DNA of 64,000 nt from Duganella sp. Root336D2 (GTDB lineage Bacteria; Pseudomonadota; Gammaproteobacteria; Burkholderiales; Burkholderiaceae_D): contig NZ_LMDB01000022.1 in the NCBI RefSeq assembly GCF_001425005.1, forward strand, positions 461,179 through 525,178, in the 5' to 3' direction. This document shows, in pieces, positions 7,351 through 16,483 of the stretch. A program made the translations under genes and the position numbers. The first letter of the stretch is position 1; each line of letters begins with the position of its first letter. Below the pieces are notes generated by a model that did not search any database, was not told the origin of the DNA, and worked only from the letters and a program-made list of their open reading frames with translations.

Positions 7351-9396
7351 ATGTCCAAGAAACGCAAGCTCGACGTTGGCACGCAAAAGATCGGTCCGCT
7401 CTATCGCGGCGCCCGGCTGCTGGCCAGCGTCGGCGAAGCGGACGAAGTACAGGTCGGCATCGTTGATGTGGAGACGCGAACGGTCACTTTCTCGTTTTCG
7501 AGCGAAGCCCCTTGCGCTACGTACTGGGGCGCCGACGAGATCCTGAGCCACGAGCCTAGCGCTGTGAAGCTGCAGCGCATCAACGCCGCTGGCCCATTCG
7601 TCTTTAACCACAACCTGGACGACGTCTTGGGTGTGGTCGAGAAGGCGTGGCTCGGCAACGACCGCCGCTGCTACTGCACCGTGCGCTTTGGCAAGGACGC
7701 GCGCGGCGAGTGGGCGATGGGACAAGTCAATGACCGCATCCTGCAGAACGTGTCGTTTCAGTACCGCGTCTTTACCTACGTCACCGACGTGGACAGCGAT
7801 GTCTACACCGCCACCAGTTGGGAGCCATTCGAGGTCGCCCTGGTCAGCGCGCCCGCCGATATCACCGTCGGCATGGCGCGTAGCGCCGCAAACGAAGAAA
7901 TGGACGTGGTCATCACCCGTTCGCAATCCAATCCGGCAAACGCCGACAACCCTGAAAATGAGGAAGATCCAATGTTCATCATCAAAAAGCATAAGAAGCA
8001 AGAAGTGGCCGAAGGTCAACGCAGCGTTGGCGGCGCACCAGCCGCACCGGCACCGGCCCCGTCGCAGCAGGCCGCGGTCGATCCGCAGAAGCTGGAGCAA
8101 GACCGCGTCACCGAGATCGAGGCCATGTGCCGGCAGTACCAGATCGCGGACGAAACCCGTACTGCGCTAGTTCAATTGCGCACGCCTATCGAGCAAGCGC
8201 GCGGCGTGGTCCTCAACGAAATGCTGGCACGCGGCCGTGGTACGGCGTCCCTGAACAACAGCCACAACCCGGACCTGACCGAGAAAGAAAAGGCGCGCTA
8301 TAGCATGCTGCGCGCAATCAATGGCTCGATTCGCCAGATGCAAGGTGACTCCGCAGCATGGAAAGAGGCGGGCCTGGAGCGCGAGGTGTCGCTCGCTATC
8401 GCTCAGCGCAGCGGCAAGCAAACGGCCGGCGTGTTCATCCCGACCAACTTGCGCTTTGCAGCGCGCGCGGCGGACTACAGCTTCGGCACCGGCGCCGGCC
8501 TGTCGGCCTCCTCGGGCGGCGCCAATCTGGTTGCCAACAACCTGATGGCAGGCAGCATGATCGAGCTGCTGCGCAACAAGGCGCGCGTGCTGAGCCTGGG
8601 CGCGCAGATGCTTTCCGGCCTGGTGGGCAACGTTGACATCCCGCGTCAGAAGGCCGCCGGCTCGACCTACTGGGTCGGCGAAGGCCAGCCCCTGGGCCAG
8701 ACCGGGGCGCAGTTCGACAAGATCAGCCTGACGCCAAAGCATATCGGCGCGATCACCGTCATCACCCGCAACATGCTGCAGCAGTCCACCCCGGACATCG
8801 ACATGATGGCGCGCGCGGACCTGCTGCAGACGCTGGCCCTGGGCATCGACCTTGCCGCGCTGTCCGGCAACGGTGCCGGCAACATGCCGCTGGGGATCGC
8901 GAACCAGCCAGGTGTCAACCCGATCATCGGCGGCGCCAACGGCGCCGCGATTACGCTGGATCACTTGATCGACATGGAAACCGCAGTTGCAGACCGCAAT
9001 GCCGACAGCGACAGCATGGCCTATCTGTGCAATGCCCGTACGGTCGGCGCGTTGAAGAAGCTGAAATCGACCACCGGCCAGTATCTGTGGACGAACAACC
9101 CAATCGGCCAGCGTAGCGGCACTCCTGGCGAGATCAACGGCTACACCGTCTCGCGCAGCAATCAGGTACGCAAAAACCTGACCAAAGGCACCGGCACCAA
9201 CCTGTCCGAGCTGTTCTTCGGCGACTGGTCGCAGGTAATCGTTGGCGAGTGGGGTGTGGTAGAGATCCTGCCGAACCTCTATGCGCCTGGCGTGTACGAG
9301 GCCGGCGGCGTCGAGCTGCGCGTGCTGCAGACCGTGGACGTCGGAGTACGTCATGGCGAATCCTTCTCGATCATGGCCGACGCCATCACCAACTAA
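7351..9396 (+). CDS. Prohead protease fused to HK97-type major capsid protein
   Basis: 681 residues holding two activities that many phages encode separately. Residues 1 to about 195 resemble the S78 prohead protease (the FNHNLDDVLGVVEKAW block carries the expected His, with FEVALVSAPADITVGMAR later). After a Pro/Ala-rich linker (about 215 to 260), the region from about 300 has the HK97 capsid pattern (STYWVGEGQPLGQT, PKHIGAITVITRNML, the NMPLGIANQPGV stretch). GGAG precedes ATG 7351. Inside the frame, AGGAAG lies five bases before ATG 7972, so a capsid-only product could also be made. The protease would cut the scaffold and free the shell subunit. Confidence 0.93.
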   Translation: MSKKRKLDVGTQKIGPLYRGARLLASVGEADEVQVGIVDVETRTVTFSFSSEAPCATYWGADEILSHEPSAVKLQRINAAGPFVFNHNLDDVLGVVEKAWLGNDRRCYCTVRFGKDARGEWAMGQVNDRILQNVSFQYRVFTYVTDVDSDVYTATSWEPFEVALVSAPADITVGMARSAANEEMDVVITRSQSNPANADNPENEEDPMFIIKKHKKQEVAEGQRSVGGAPAAPAPAPSQQAAVDPQKLEQDRVTEIEAMCRQYQIADETRTALVQLRTPIEQARGVVLNEMLARGRGTASLNNSHNPDLTEKEKARYSMLRAINGSIRQMQGDSAAWKEAGLEREVSLAIAQRSGKQTAGVFIPTNLRFAARAADYSFGTGAGLSASSGGANLVANNLMAGSMIELLRNKARVLSLGAQMLSGLVGNVDIPRQKAAGSTYWVGEGQPLGQTGAQFDKISLTPKHIGAITVITRNMLQQSTPDIDMMARADLLQTLALGIDLAALSGNGAGNMPLGIANQPGVNPIIGGANGAAITLDHLIDMETAVADRNADSDSMAYLCNARTVGALKKLKSTTGQYLWTNNPIGQRSGTPGEINGYTVSRSNQVRKNLTKGTGTNLSELFFGDWSQVIVGEWGVVEILPNLYAPGVYEAGGVELRVLQTVDVGVRHGESFSIMADAITN

Positions 9397-9452
9397 ACCG
9401 CTGTGCGGCGCCGGCCTGGCGCCGCGCTTCATTGCCGTAGAAAGGAAACAAC

Positions 9453-9740
9453 ATGCCAAAGCAATACAAGGTCCGTGAAGGCTTCTCATTCGTGGACGAT
9501 AACAACCTCATCGCCGGCGGCGAGACGATCAGTCTGGAGGCCGATGTCGCTGAAAAGCAGATGCATAAGCTGGAAGAACTCGAATCCGCACCAGCGCCGA
9601 AGCAAGTCAAGGGCTCGAAGGCGCCGGCTGCGAAGACCGCGGACGACCAGGCTCCGGTAGGCAACCCAGCGCCGGCGGTTGACGAGTTGCCTGCAGGTGC
9701 TGCAGCTGTGACCGGTGACGACGCTCAGAAAGCCGACTAA
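9453..9740 (+). CDS. Small phage head-region protein of unknown function
   Basis: 95 residues. The first 40 form a compact-looking part (KQYKVREGFSFVDDNNLIAGGETISL) and the rest is a low-complexity Ala/Pro/Asp/Glu tail. It sits between capsid and the FII-like gene, where lambda has FI, and shares FI's small size and acidic tail. No family recognised. Confidence 0.7.
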   Translation: MPKQYKVREGFSFVDDNNLIAGGETISLEADVAEKQMHKLEELESAPAPKQVKGSKAPAAKTADDQAPVGNPAPAVDELPAGAAAVTGDDAQKAD

Positions 9741-9743
9741 GCA

Positions 9744-10031
9744 ATGATCCAGGAAGATCTAGACGCGTTTCTCGTCGATCACGGCGTCGAGTTCAAGGTC
9801 GGAGCGGTTCCCTTTATGGGCATCCTGGATAAGGTCGATTCCGAGCTGGATATCGGCAAGGTTCGCACCACGTCCACGATGTACACGCTCCTGGTCAAGT
9901 CCTCGGTCGTCGCTGACTACAAGTTGCGTAACGGCAGCGAGATCACCATCGGCGCCAACCGTTACGCAGTGCGCGAGCCGGAGCAAATTGACGACGGTGC
10001 CTTTACTCAACTCAACCTCACCAAGAAATGA
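9744..10031 (+). CDS. Head-tail joining protein, FII-like candidate
   Basis: 95 residues, mostly beta, with LKNGSEI-type and YAVREPEQIDDG strand pairs seen in small head-tail connectors such as lambda FII. It starts four bases after the preceding stop and overlaps the next gene by four bases. Role inferred mainly from position between the capsid and the U-like gene. Confidence 0.6.
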   Translation: MIQEDLDAFLVDHGVEFKVGAVPFMGILDKVDSELDIGKVRTTSTMYTLLVKSSVVADYKLRNGSEITIGANRYAVREPEQIDDGAFTQLNLTKK

Positions 10032-10465
10032 CAACCTCCTCCGTTTGCAAGAAGGTCATCGACCGGATGGTTGCTGCATTGGTCAATGCGACAGGTGCTG
10101 GCGACCGGGTGTTCGACTCGCGGGAGGCAGCAATCGCGCGGGATGAAATGCCCTGCATCGCGATCACGCCGCCGGACAGCGAGGATACGCAAGCCTTTGC
10201 GCAGGACGTGGACCAGAACACGGCGCTCGTCACCATGGAGGTAATCGTCCGCGATGACGACTGGCGCCCGCTGGCCGACGACATTGCGGTCGCGGCGCAT
10301 CGTGTCCTGAGCTGCGACAGCGAGCTGCAGGCGCTCGTCGTCAGTTTGCGAAAGGACGGCCGCAAGTGGGCCGGCGCTGAGGCCGACCAGACGGCGGGCA
10401 TCGACTCGATCACATACCGCGTGACTTACCTGTCCCTGTCGAACGACCTGACATCAACTATTTAA
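10028..10465 (+). CDS. Tail terminator, gpU-like candidate
   Basis: 145 residues beginning at an ATGA overlap. The pattern of an N-terminal helix, a DEMPCIAITPPDSE strand, a TMEVIVRDDDW strand and a C-terminal ITYRVTYLSLSND strand suits the small tail-terminator proteins (lambda U type) that cap the tail tube. It directly precedes the tail tube gene, as expected. The family was assigned by pattern and order only. Confidence 0.6.
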   Translation: MTTSSVCKKVIDRMVAALVNATGAGDRVFDSREAAIARDEMPCIAITPPDSEDTQAFAQDVDQNTALVTMEVIVRDDDWRPLADDIAVAAHRVLSCDSELQALVVSLRKDGRKWAGAEADQTAGIDSITYRVTYLSLSNDLTSTI

Positions 10466-10481
10466 CCAAGAAGGAAAACAC

Positions 10482-11231
10482 ATGCGACATTTCGGTTCTG
10501 GCGTTCTGTGGGCAACCCCCATGCAGAATGCCCTCGGCAGTGCATATGCAACGCCAACCCCGTTTCAGTTCGGCATCCTGCAGGACGTAGGCATTGACGC
10601 CTCGTTCGAGGAAAAGCTGCTGTATGGAACAAACAGCTTCCCGGTCGATAGCGGCCGTGGTAAGGGCAAGATCGGCTTGAAGGCCAAATTTGCCAACATC
10701 AACATCCTGCCGTTCACGGCAGCGTTCTTCGGCCAATCGTCCGTGAAGGGCCTGATTGTCACGGAGCGTGATGAGGTCGGCAAGCCGGCGGCCGCTAACA
10801 TTACTGTGGCGCCGCCAAATGGCGCTACCTTCTTTGCGAGTCTGGGCGTGCGCATCGACGCGAACGGCACTCCGATGATCCGCGTCGGTGCGAATCCCAA
10901 GTCAGGCGAGTACACGACCGACGGCGCCGGCGCCTATGTCTTTGCTGCAGCGGACGTGGGCCGCCGGGTGTTCATCGATTACCAGCACATTACGCAGGAC
11001 ATCGGCGAGCTGCTGACCGTGCGCAACCTTCCGATGGGGCTGACGCCCACGTTCAGTCTGGACTTCTCCATGCGTCGTAACGGCAAGGTTCTGACGCTGA
11101 CCTGGCCGAACGTTACCAGCTCGAAGCTGGCCCTGTCTTCGAAGCAGGAGGACTTCATGGTTCCTGAACTCGATATGAGTGCGCTGGCTAACGAGGCCGG
11201 CGAGGTTTGGAAATGGAGCGCAAGCGAATGA
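10482..11231 (+). CDS. Major tail tube protein
   Basis: 249 residues with a predominantly beta pattern and a central DANGTPMIRVGANPKSGEYTTDG segment. It lies between the tail terminator candidate and the tail assembly chaperones, the fixed place of tube genes in siphophages. The sequence itself gave no family by eye. AGAAGGAAA precedes the ATG. Confidence 0.65.
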   Translation: MRHFGSGVLWATPMQNALGSAYATPTPFQFGILQDVGIDASFEEKLLYGTNSFPVDSGRGKGKIGLKAKFANINILPFTAAFFGQSSVKGLIVTERDEVGKPAAANITVAPPNGATFFASLGVRIDANGTPMIRVGANPKSGEYTTDGAGAYVFAAADVGRRVFIDYQHITQDIGELLTVRNLPMGLTPTFSLDFSMRRNGKVLTLTWPNVTSSKLALSSKQEDFMVPELDMSALANEAGEVWKWSASE

Positions 11232-11725
11232 TCGTGAGAATGTTGAAATGGCTGTTGGTACTCTGTGGCCACCAGCACCAGGAGGCCGCGCAAGTCGCTG
11301 TGGCCTTGCCTAACCCCGGGCCGGAGTCTCCGGCACCAGTAGCGGCCCAGCCGGCACCGGAAGGTCTACCAGTGGTCCATGCGCAGGGCACCATGCGGGT
11401 GCCAGGCCGCGAGCTGCAACTGGCAGGTGAAATGTACGTCATCGCGCCGCTCAACGCTGCAGCCGTGAAACGCTTCCGTGACCAAATCAAGAACGTTTTC
11501 GTCGGGGGGCTACCGGATATCGAGCTGGTAGCACAACTGGCGCTCTGCAGCCTGCAGCGCAACTATCCAGGCATGACGCTGGCCAGGGTCGAGGAGCTGA
11601 TCGACTACGACAACTTCTTCGAAGTCTGGGAGACGCTGTTGAACGTGTCCGGCCTGGTCGCGCAGGCAAAGGAGATGGCGCGGCGGGTACAGGAGCAAAT
11701 GGAGCAACCAGCCTCGATGGGCTGA
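11228..11725 (+). CDS. Tail assembly chaperone, G-like
   Basis: 165 residues from ATG 11228, which overlaps the tube stop as ATGA; an in-frame ATG at 11207 lies inside the tube gene and is less likely. After a Pro/Ala-rich stretch, residues about 65 to 155 are helical (LNAAAVKRFRDQIKNVF onward). It stands directly before the tape measure, where siphophages keep the chaperone pair G and GT. The -1 frame below it is open, as expected for such a pair. Confidence 0.6.
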   Translation: MIVRMLKWLLVLCGHQHQEAAQVAVALPNPGPESPAPVAAQPAPEGLPVVHAQGTMRVPGRELQLAGEMYVIAPLNAAAVKRFRDQIKNVFVGGLPDIELVAQLALCSLQRNYPGMTLARVEELIDYDNFFEVWETLLNVSGLVAQAKEMARRVQEQMEQPASMG

Positions 11726-11736
11726 TCGCGCTCCTG

Positions 11737-11943
11737 GTGGCTAGTACCGGATGCACGCCGCAGGCGGCGTGGTCTGAGTGGGACATCCCCTCGATCATCG
11801 CGCAAATCGAGTATTGGCGACTGCATCCGCCGGTACACATCCTGGTCGCAGCTCATGTGGGCTATCAGGCTCCCCAAGAAGGGAAGCCGGAAGCAGAGCT
11901 TGGCCCGGACGAACTAATGGAAATGTTCCCGATGCCCGCCTGA
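11737..11943 (+). CDS. GT-like extension of the tail chaperone, probably reached by a -1 frameshift
   Basis: This frame is -1 to the G-like gene and is open from 11482 to 11943, so it overlaps G by about 240 bases and runs on past its stop at 11725. No believable start of its own is seen: GTG 11737 has no ribosome-binding site. The encoded part (AAWSEWDIPSIIAQIEYW and onward) is short and ends just before the tape measure. This is the layout of G and GT in many long-tailed phages. No textbook X-XXY-YYZ slip site is present; the GCAAAGG at 11666 and the GATGGGC next to the stop are the nearest candidates. Confidence 0.55.
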   Translation: MASTGCTPQAAWSEWDIPSIIAQIEYWRLHPPVHILVAAHVGYQAPQEGKPEAELGPDELMEMFPMPA

Positions 11944-11976
11944 CCTGGTGGGCATTTCTTATTGGAGGACGACGAA

Positions 11977-14613
11977 ATGGCCAGCAACGAGAACGAGTAC
12001 GAGATCTCGGCCAACCCCAACCGCTACCTGGCGGCGATGAACCGGATCGCGGACGAGACTCGGAACACGGCCAGGAGCATTCAGGCGAGCATGAGCAGCA
12101 TTGACTCGCACTTGGGGCAGGTCTCAAACACACTCAGCACGATCACCGGCATGTTCGGCAAGATGACGGCGATCATCGCCGGCGGCGCCGCGTTCAAGGA
12201 GGTGATCGGGAAGTCTGTCGAGTGGATTGGCGAATCGAAAACACTGGCGAATCAGCTGGGCGTTACCACGGAGCGCGCAAGCGTGATGATGGTCGCAATG
12301 CGCCACTTGGGTATGGATTCGGAGCTGGTGACACGCGGTGCTGTCAATATGACAAAGCAGATGGTGTCCAACGCTGATGCGTTCGAGAAGCTTGGCGTCA
12401 AGCTCAAGGACGCGAACGGGCAGTATCGCCCGACGACAGAACTGCTTGCTGAGGTCAATGACAAGCTGCGAGAAATCAAGAACCCCATCGAGCAAAACAT
12501 CGTGGGGATGAAGATCTACGGGGAAGCCTGGAACGAGGTGCGCGGCGTCCTCAAGCTTTCGTCCGAGGAATTGAAAGCTGCCGAACAAAAGGCGAAGGGC
12601 TTGGGCCTCGTGGTTGGCGAAGAAGGCGTCAACAACGCGAAAGCCTACAAGCAGTCGTTGAACGATATGAAGCTGGTCATCACTTCGTTAGAAGTGCAGA
12701 CCGGTAACGCGTTGCTGCCTACGTTGGTGAAGATGGGCAGTTGGATGAGCGGTATGGCGCCGGCCGCCGGTAAGGCAATGGGCATGGTGCTGGAATCGCT
12801 CGGGGAAATTATTGAGAGCCTGGCCGAGATTGTGACGGAGCTGTGGCAACTGGTGTCACAAGGGTTCAAGGAAATCGGCGACCTGGTGGCGGAGGTAATG
12901 GGCGGCAAGGCGCCGGATGCCTTTGAATTCTTCGGGAACTGCCTCAAGGTGGTCGAGATCGCATTCCTCGGCTTCAAGGTGTTGTGCCAAGAGGTCATCG
13001 CGGCCGTGGTCGGCTACATCGAGCTGCTGGTGGCCAATGCCATGCGTATGGCTAGTACCACAGAGCGGGCGCTGAGCGGCGACTTTAGCGGCGCAAAGCA
13101 GGCCTGGGCAACCGGCACGGCCAACATCGAGGACCTGCAGAAGAAGCATTGGGAGAAGATGAAAGGCATCGCCAGTGCCGGTAAGGATAAGTTGGACGAG
13201 ATCATTTCCCGAGGTGCGGCAAAGGCACCGGAGATCAAGGACAAGAAGATCGAAGGCGGTCCGACCTACGGCTTCGATAAGGACAAAGATAAGGAAAAGA
13301 GCCGCTTTCAGGAGTGGGACGCAAAGCTGGCGGCGGACAAGGACGGCTATGCCAAAGAGCACGCCATGAGCGGCACTGCGATGGAGTACAGCCTGGCTAT
13401 GGAGCGTAACTACTGGAAGCGCATTCTCGACACGGTGTCGATGAACAAGGAGGAAAAGGCTCAGGTCGAGCGGAAGTATTACACCGTCATGGCTGCTATC
13501 CGAAAGGAAGACTTCGAGAACGATATCGCCGGCGAAAAGCTCAAATTAGAATCGTTCAAGAATAACCATTTGGAGCGGCTGGAGATCGCAAATCGGATCT
13601 ACCAGCAAAACATCGACCGCTTCGGCATGGAGTCCAAGGAGGCGCAAGCGGCCCTGGGCGAGGTGATGAAGGTGCAAGCCGCTTACAAGGACCAGGTGCT
13701 GGCGACAAACAAGGTGATTGCCGAGTCTCGGCGAAACGCGGAGCTGGCGAGCATCGATGCTGCGGAGCAGGACGCCGAGCAGCAGCTCGCGATGCGGCAA
13801 TTGACGGTCGGGCAGATGTTGGAGCTGGACCGCCAATTCGAAGCGAAGCGCTACCAGATCCGAATGCAAGCGCTCCTGCAGCAAGAAGCGATGATGAAAG
13901 GGCCGGACGAGGACCCGGTCGCCCTGGCACAGATTCACGCCCAAATCGAGGCCGTCGAGGATCAGCACCAGCGCCGACTCACGCAGATCAAGCGTAAGTC
14001 GGAACAGCAGCAGACGGCTGGCACCCGGGCGATGTACGGGACGATGCAGCAGGGCTTTGCCAGCGTGATCTCCAACACCGTCAAAGGCACGATGACGATG
14101 TCTCAGGCGCTGCAGGGCGCCTTCACTGCTGTCGCCGGTTCGTTGATCGACATGGCAGCGCAGACCGCCGCCGAGTGGTTGATGAATATGCTGCTTGCCG
14201 ACTCCGCGTCGAAGGTGTCAGCGGTAGGGCAGATCTCGGCCAATGCTGGCGTAGCCGGCGCGGCAGCGACCGCATCCGCCGCCGCGATTCCATTCTATGG
14301 CTGGGCCATGGCGCCGGAGGCAGGTCTGGCGGCTTCGGCGGCGGCAATGGCATTTATGCCGATGGCCTCCGCTGCCGGCGGTTATGACATCCCGGCTGGC
14401 ATTAACCCGATTGTGCAGACGCATGCACAAGAGATGATCTTGCCGGCCAAGTACGCGAACGTGATCCGCGATATGGCGGGTCAGGGCGATTCTGGCGTCA
14501 GCGGTGGCCAGACCATCAACTACCACGATTACTCAGGAAAACTGTCGCCGGCGGAGATCCGCCGGAACGTCAAGGTGATCGCGGATGCATTGAAAGACCA
14601 TTCGAAGAAATGA
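11977..14613 (+). CDS. Tail tape measure protein
   Basis: 878 residues. GGAGG lies nine bases before ATG 11977 (TTG 11962 in frame is less likely). The N-terminus has long helices (RYLAAMNRIADETRNTARSIQ) and a membrane-like AIIAGGAAF stretch. The middle contains hydrophobic and coiled-coil segments (about 270 to 390 and 480 to 680), and the C-terminal part is Ala/Gly-rich. Tape measure proteins set tail length and enter the host envelope during injection; with about 0.15 nm per residue this would give a tail near 130 nm, an estimate from the family rule only. Confidence 0.92.
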   Translation: MASNENEYEISANPNRYLAAMNRIADETRNTARSIQASMSSIDSHLGQVSNTLSTITGMFGKMTAIIAGGAAFKEVIGKSVEWIGESKTLANQLGVTTERASVMMVAMRHLGMDSELVTRGAVNMTKQMVSNADAFEKLGVKLKDANGQYRPTTELLAEVNDKLREIKNPIEQNIVGMKIYGEAWNEVRGVLKLSSEELKAAEQKAKGLGLVVGEEGVNNAKAYKQSLNDMKLVITSLEVQTGNALLPTLVKMGSWMSGMAPAAGKAMGMVLESLGEIIESLAEIVTELWQLVSQGFKEIGDLVAEVMGGKAPDAFEFFGNCLKVVEIAFLGFKVLCQEVIAAVVGYIELLVANAMRMASTTERALSGDFSGAKQAWATGTANIEDLQKKHWEKMKGIASAGKDKLDEIISRGAAKAPEIKDKKIEGGPTYGFDKDKDKEKSRFQEWDAKLAADKDGYAKEHAMSGTAMEYSLAMERNYWKRILDTVSMNKEEKAQVERKYYTVMAAIRKEDFENDIAGEKLKLESFKNNHLERLEIANRIYQQNIDRFGMESKEAQAALGEVMKVQAAYKDQVLATNKVIAESRRNAELASIDAAEQDAEQQLAMRQLTVGQMLELDRQFEAKRYQIRMQALLQQEAMMKGPDEDPVALAQIHAQIEAVEDQHQRRLTQIKRKSEQQQTAGTRAMYGTMQQGFASVISNTVKGTMTMSQALQGAFTAVAGSLIDMAAQTAAEWLMNMLLADSASKVSAVGQISANAGVAGAAATASAAAIPFYGWAMAPEAGLAASAAAMAFMPMASAAGGYDIPAGINPIVQTHAQEMILPAKYANVIRDMAGQGDSGVSGGQTINYHDYSGKLSPAEIRRNVKVIADALKDHSKK
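14411..14430. repeat. TTGTGCA-N6-TGCACAA inverted repeat in the tape measure gene
   Basis: TTGTGCAGACGCATGCACAA. It matches the intergenic palindrome at 26321 to 26340 at 18 of 20 positions and keeps both seven-base arms. Confidence 0.6.
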
Positions 14614-15206
14614 GTGACATTCGTTATCCGGTGCTACCAGGTGCGACGTGGGATCTGACCTGGTCGCCGAAGTTTCATACCAAGATCCAGTCGGCCGTCA
14701 GTGGCAAAGAGTACCGCGCCTCGATGATGGCCAACCCGTTGTATTCCATCTCCATCAAGTACGAGTTTCTGCGCGCCGGCGCCCGCCAGGAGTTGCGCCA
14801 GTTGGTCGGCTTCTACTTGGCGCGGCGCGGAGCTTACGAGAGCTTCCTGTTTAAGCATGACGAGGATTGCTCTGTAGTAGGCCAGGCGGTGGGCGTCGGC
14901 GACGGCCTGGCCAAGTCGTTCCAACTGGTGCGCAGCTATGGAGAGTTCAGTGAGCCCGTGCAGAACATTGACCAGGTAACGGAGCTGCGGGTCAACGGCA
15001 ACCTGGTTCCGCCATCGGGATATAGCGTTTCGCCAAACGGTCTAGTCACCTTCGCGGCGCCACCGGTAGGGTCGATCACCTGGACCGGCAGCTACCTCTA
15101 TCGCGTCCGTTTTGAGGACGACGAGGCCGAGTTCAATCGTTTTATGAGCAAGCTATGGAAGGCTGACTCGGTCAGCCTGATCGGTAGCCTGGGGAATCGA
15201 ATATGA
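14610..15206 (+). CDS. DUF2460 distal tail protein (gene-transfer-agent gp12-like)
   Basis: 198 residues with the DUF2460 course: an N-terminal YPVLPGATWDLTWSPKFHTKIQ, the RQELRQLVGFYLARRGAYESFLFKHDED core and a C-terminal FEDDEAEFNRFMSKLWKADSVSLIGSL. In Rhodobacter-type gene-transfer agents the homologue forms the distal ring that joins tube and baseplate. The ATGA overlap with the tape measure and with the next gene makes a tightly coupled tail-tip block. Confidence 0.88.
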   Translation: MSDIRYPVLPGATWDLTWSPKFHTKIQSAVSGKEYRASMMANPLYSISIKYEFLRAGARQELRQLVGFYLARRGAYESFLFKHDEDCSVVGQAVGVGDGLAKSFQLVRSYGEFSEPVQNIDQVTELRVNGNLVPPSGYSVSPNGLVTFAAPPVGSITWTGSYLYRVRFEDDEAEFNRFMSKLWKADSVSLIGSLGNRI

Positions 15207-16054
15207 GAGAAGCATCACCACGCCTGCAGCAGATCCTTGCCGGCGCAACTTTCGTGAAGTGCAACCTGTTCACTATGACGCTTGCCAGCGGTGCAATGTA
15301 TTTCTGGACCGATGCGGACGTGGACATTGTTGTCGAGAACCAGGTGTATGACTCCTCCGGTCCCAACATCCGGGGAGCGCGGTATAGCCTGGTACGTGGA
15401 ATGCAGGTCAGTACGCTGGACCTGACGGTGCTGGTGAAGCCTATCGACCGGATCGCCGGCGTTCACTGGTTCCTGGCTGCGCGCTCCGGGGCGCTGAAGA
15501 ATGCCGAGATCCTGATCGAGAAGGCGTTTATGCCGGCGTGGGGTGAGCCGGCCGAGAAGCTGCCGATCTTTCGCGGGTACGTTGACAGTAGCAGCGATGG
15601 CGAGCAGGACGTGGTCCTGAGCGTCGTGTCCGACAGCAACCGCCTGAACACGCAGATTCCGCGTGAGCTGTTCCAGGCCGGCTGTATGCGCACACTATAT
15701 GACCCCGGCTGCGGCGTTTCCCGTAGTGCTTACACGGTGGAGTCCACGGTGAATGCGGCGCCAAACCGGTACTCGTTCACCTCGGGTGTGGCGCAATCGG
15801 ACGGCTATTTCGCGTTGGGCGAGCTGATCTTTACGAGCGGCGCGAACGCCGGCGTGCGCAGGTCGGTCAAGTCGTTCGTCAACGGCGTCATCGAGCTGTC
15901 TTACCCGCTGGTGTTCGACCTGCAGCGCGGGGACGGATTCCTGGTGCGCGCCGGCTGCGACCGGACGCGCGGGCCGAACGGCTGCGGGAAGTTCAACAAC
16001 CTGCCCAATTTCAAAGGGACGCCCTTTATCCCGCCACCGGAGGCAGCAGCATGA
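15203..16054 (+). CDS. DUF2163 / BR0599-family tail hub protein (gp13-like)
   Basis: 283 residues. The N-terminal half follows DUF2163 (VKCNLFTMTLASGAMYFWTDAD) and the C-terminal half has the characteristic cysteines in AGCMRTLYDPGCGVSR and RAGCDRTRGPNGCGKF. In gene-transfer agents the homologous hub binds an iron-sulphur cluster through such cysteines; whether this one does is inferred. It overlaps both neighbours by four bases. Confidence 0.88.
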   Translation: MREASPRLQQILAGATFVKCNLFTMTLASGAMYFWTDADVDIVVENQVYDSSGPNIRGARYSLVRGMQVSTLDLTVLVKPIDRIAGVHWFLAARSGALKNAEILIEKAFMPAWGEPAEKLPIFRGYVDSSSDGEQDVVLSVVSDSNRLNTQIPRELFQAGCMRTLYDPGCGVSRSAYTVESTVNAAPNRYSFTSGVAQSDGYFALGELIFTSGANAGVRRSVKSFVNGVIELSYPLVFDLQRGDGFLVRAGCDRTRGPNGCGKFNNLPNFKGTPFIPPPEAAA

Positions 16055-16479
16055 CCCCGCAACTGCGTCAGAACGTCGTCAGCGAGGCGTTGACCTGGTT
16101 GAATACGCCGTACCACCACCAGGGCGATTTAAAGGGTGTAGGCGTCGATTGTGTGATGGTGATGATCGAAGTGTACAAGGCATGTGGGCTTGTCCCGTCA
16201 ACGCTCGATCCTCGGCCCTACACGCACGATTGGCACATGCACCGCAGCGAGGAGAACTACCTCGCTGGCGTGATGGATCTCGCGGAACGAGTGGACGAGC
16301 CTCAGCCCGGCGACATTGCTCTGTTCACGTTTGGGCGATGCGTGAGCCATGGCGGCATCGTCATCAAGTGGCCGGTCATCATCCACGCCTATATCGAACA
16401 CGGCGCGGTCGTCCTGACTGACGTTAGCAAAAGTGCGGCTCTGCTGGCCAGGCTGCACGGTTTTTATTCTTTGAGGTAG
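16051..16479 (+). CDS. NlpC/P60 peptidoglycan peptidase of the tail tip (gp14-like)
   Basis: 142 residues, the usual size. The catalytic Cys is C34 in GVDCV, with His H100 in SHGGIV and a third polar residue H112 in IIHAY. Such enzymes cut peptide cross-links so that the tail can cross the wall during injection. It is third in the GTA-like order DUF2460, DUF2163, peptidase, host-specificity protein. Confidence 0.9.
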   Translation: MTPQLRQNVVSEALTWLNTPYHHQGDLKGVGVDCVMVMIEVYKACGLVPSTLDPRPYTHDWHMHRSEENYLAGVMDLAERVDEPQPGDIALFTFGRCVSHGGIVIKWPVIIHAYIEHGAVVLTDVSKSAALLARLHGFYSLR

Positions 16480-16483
16480 CAAT

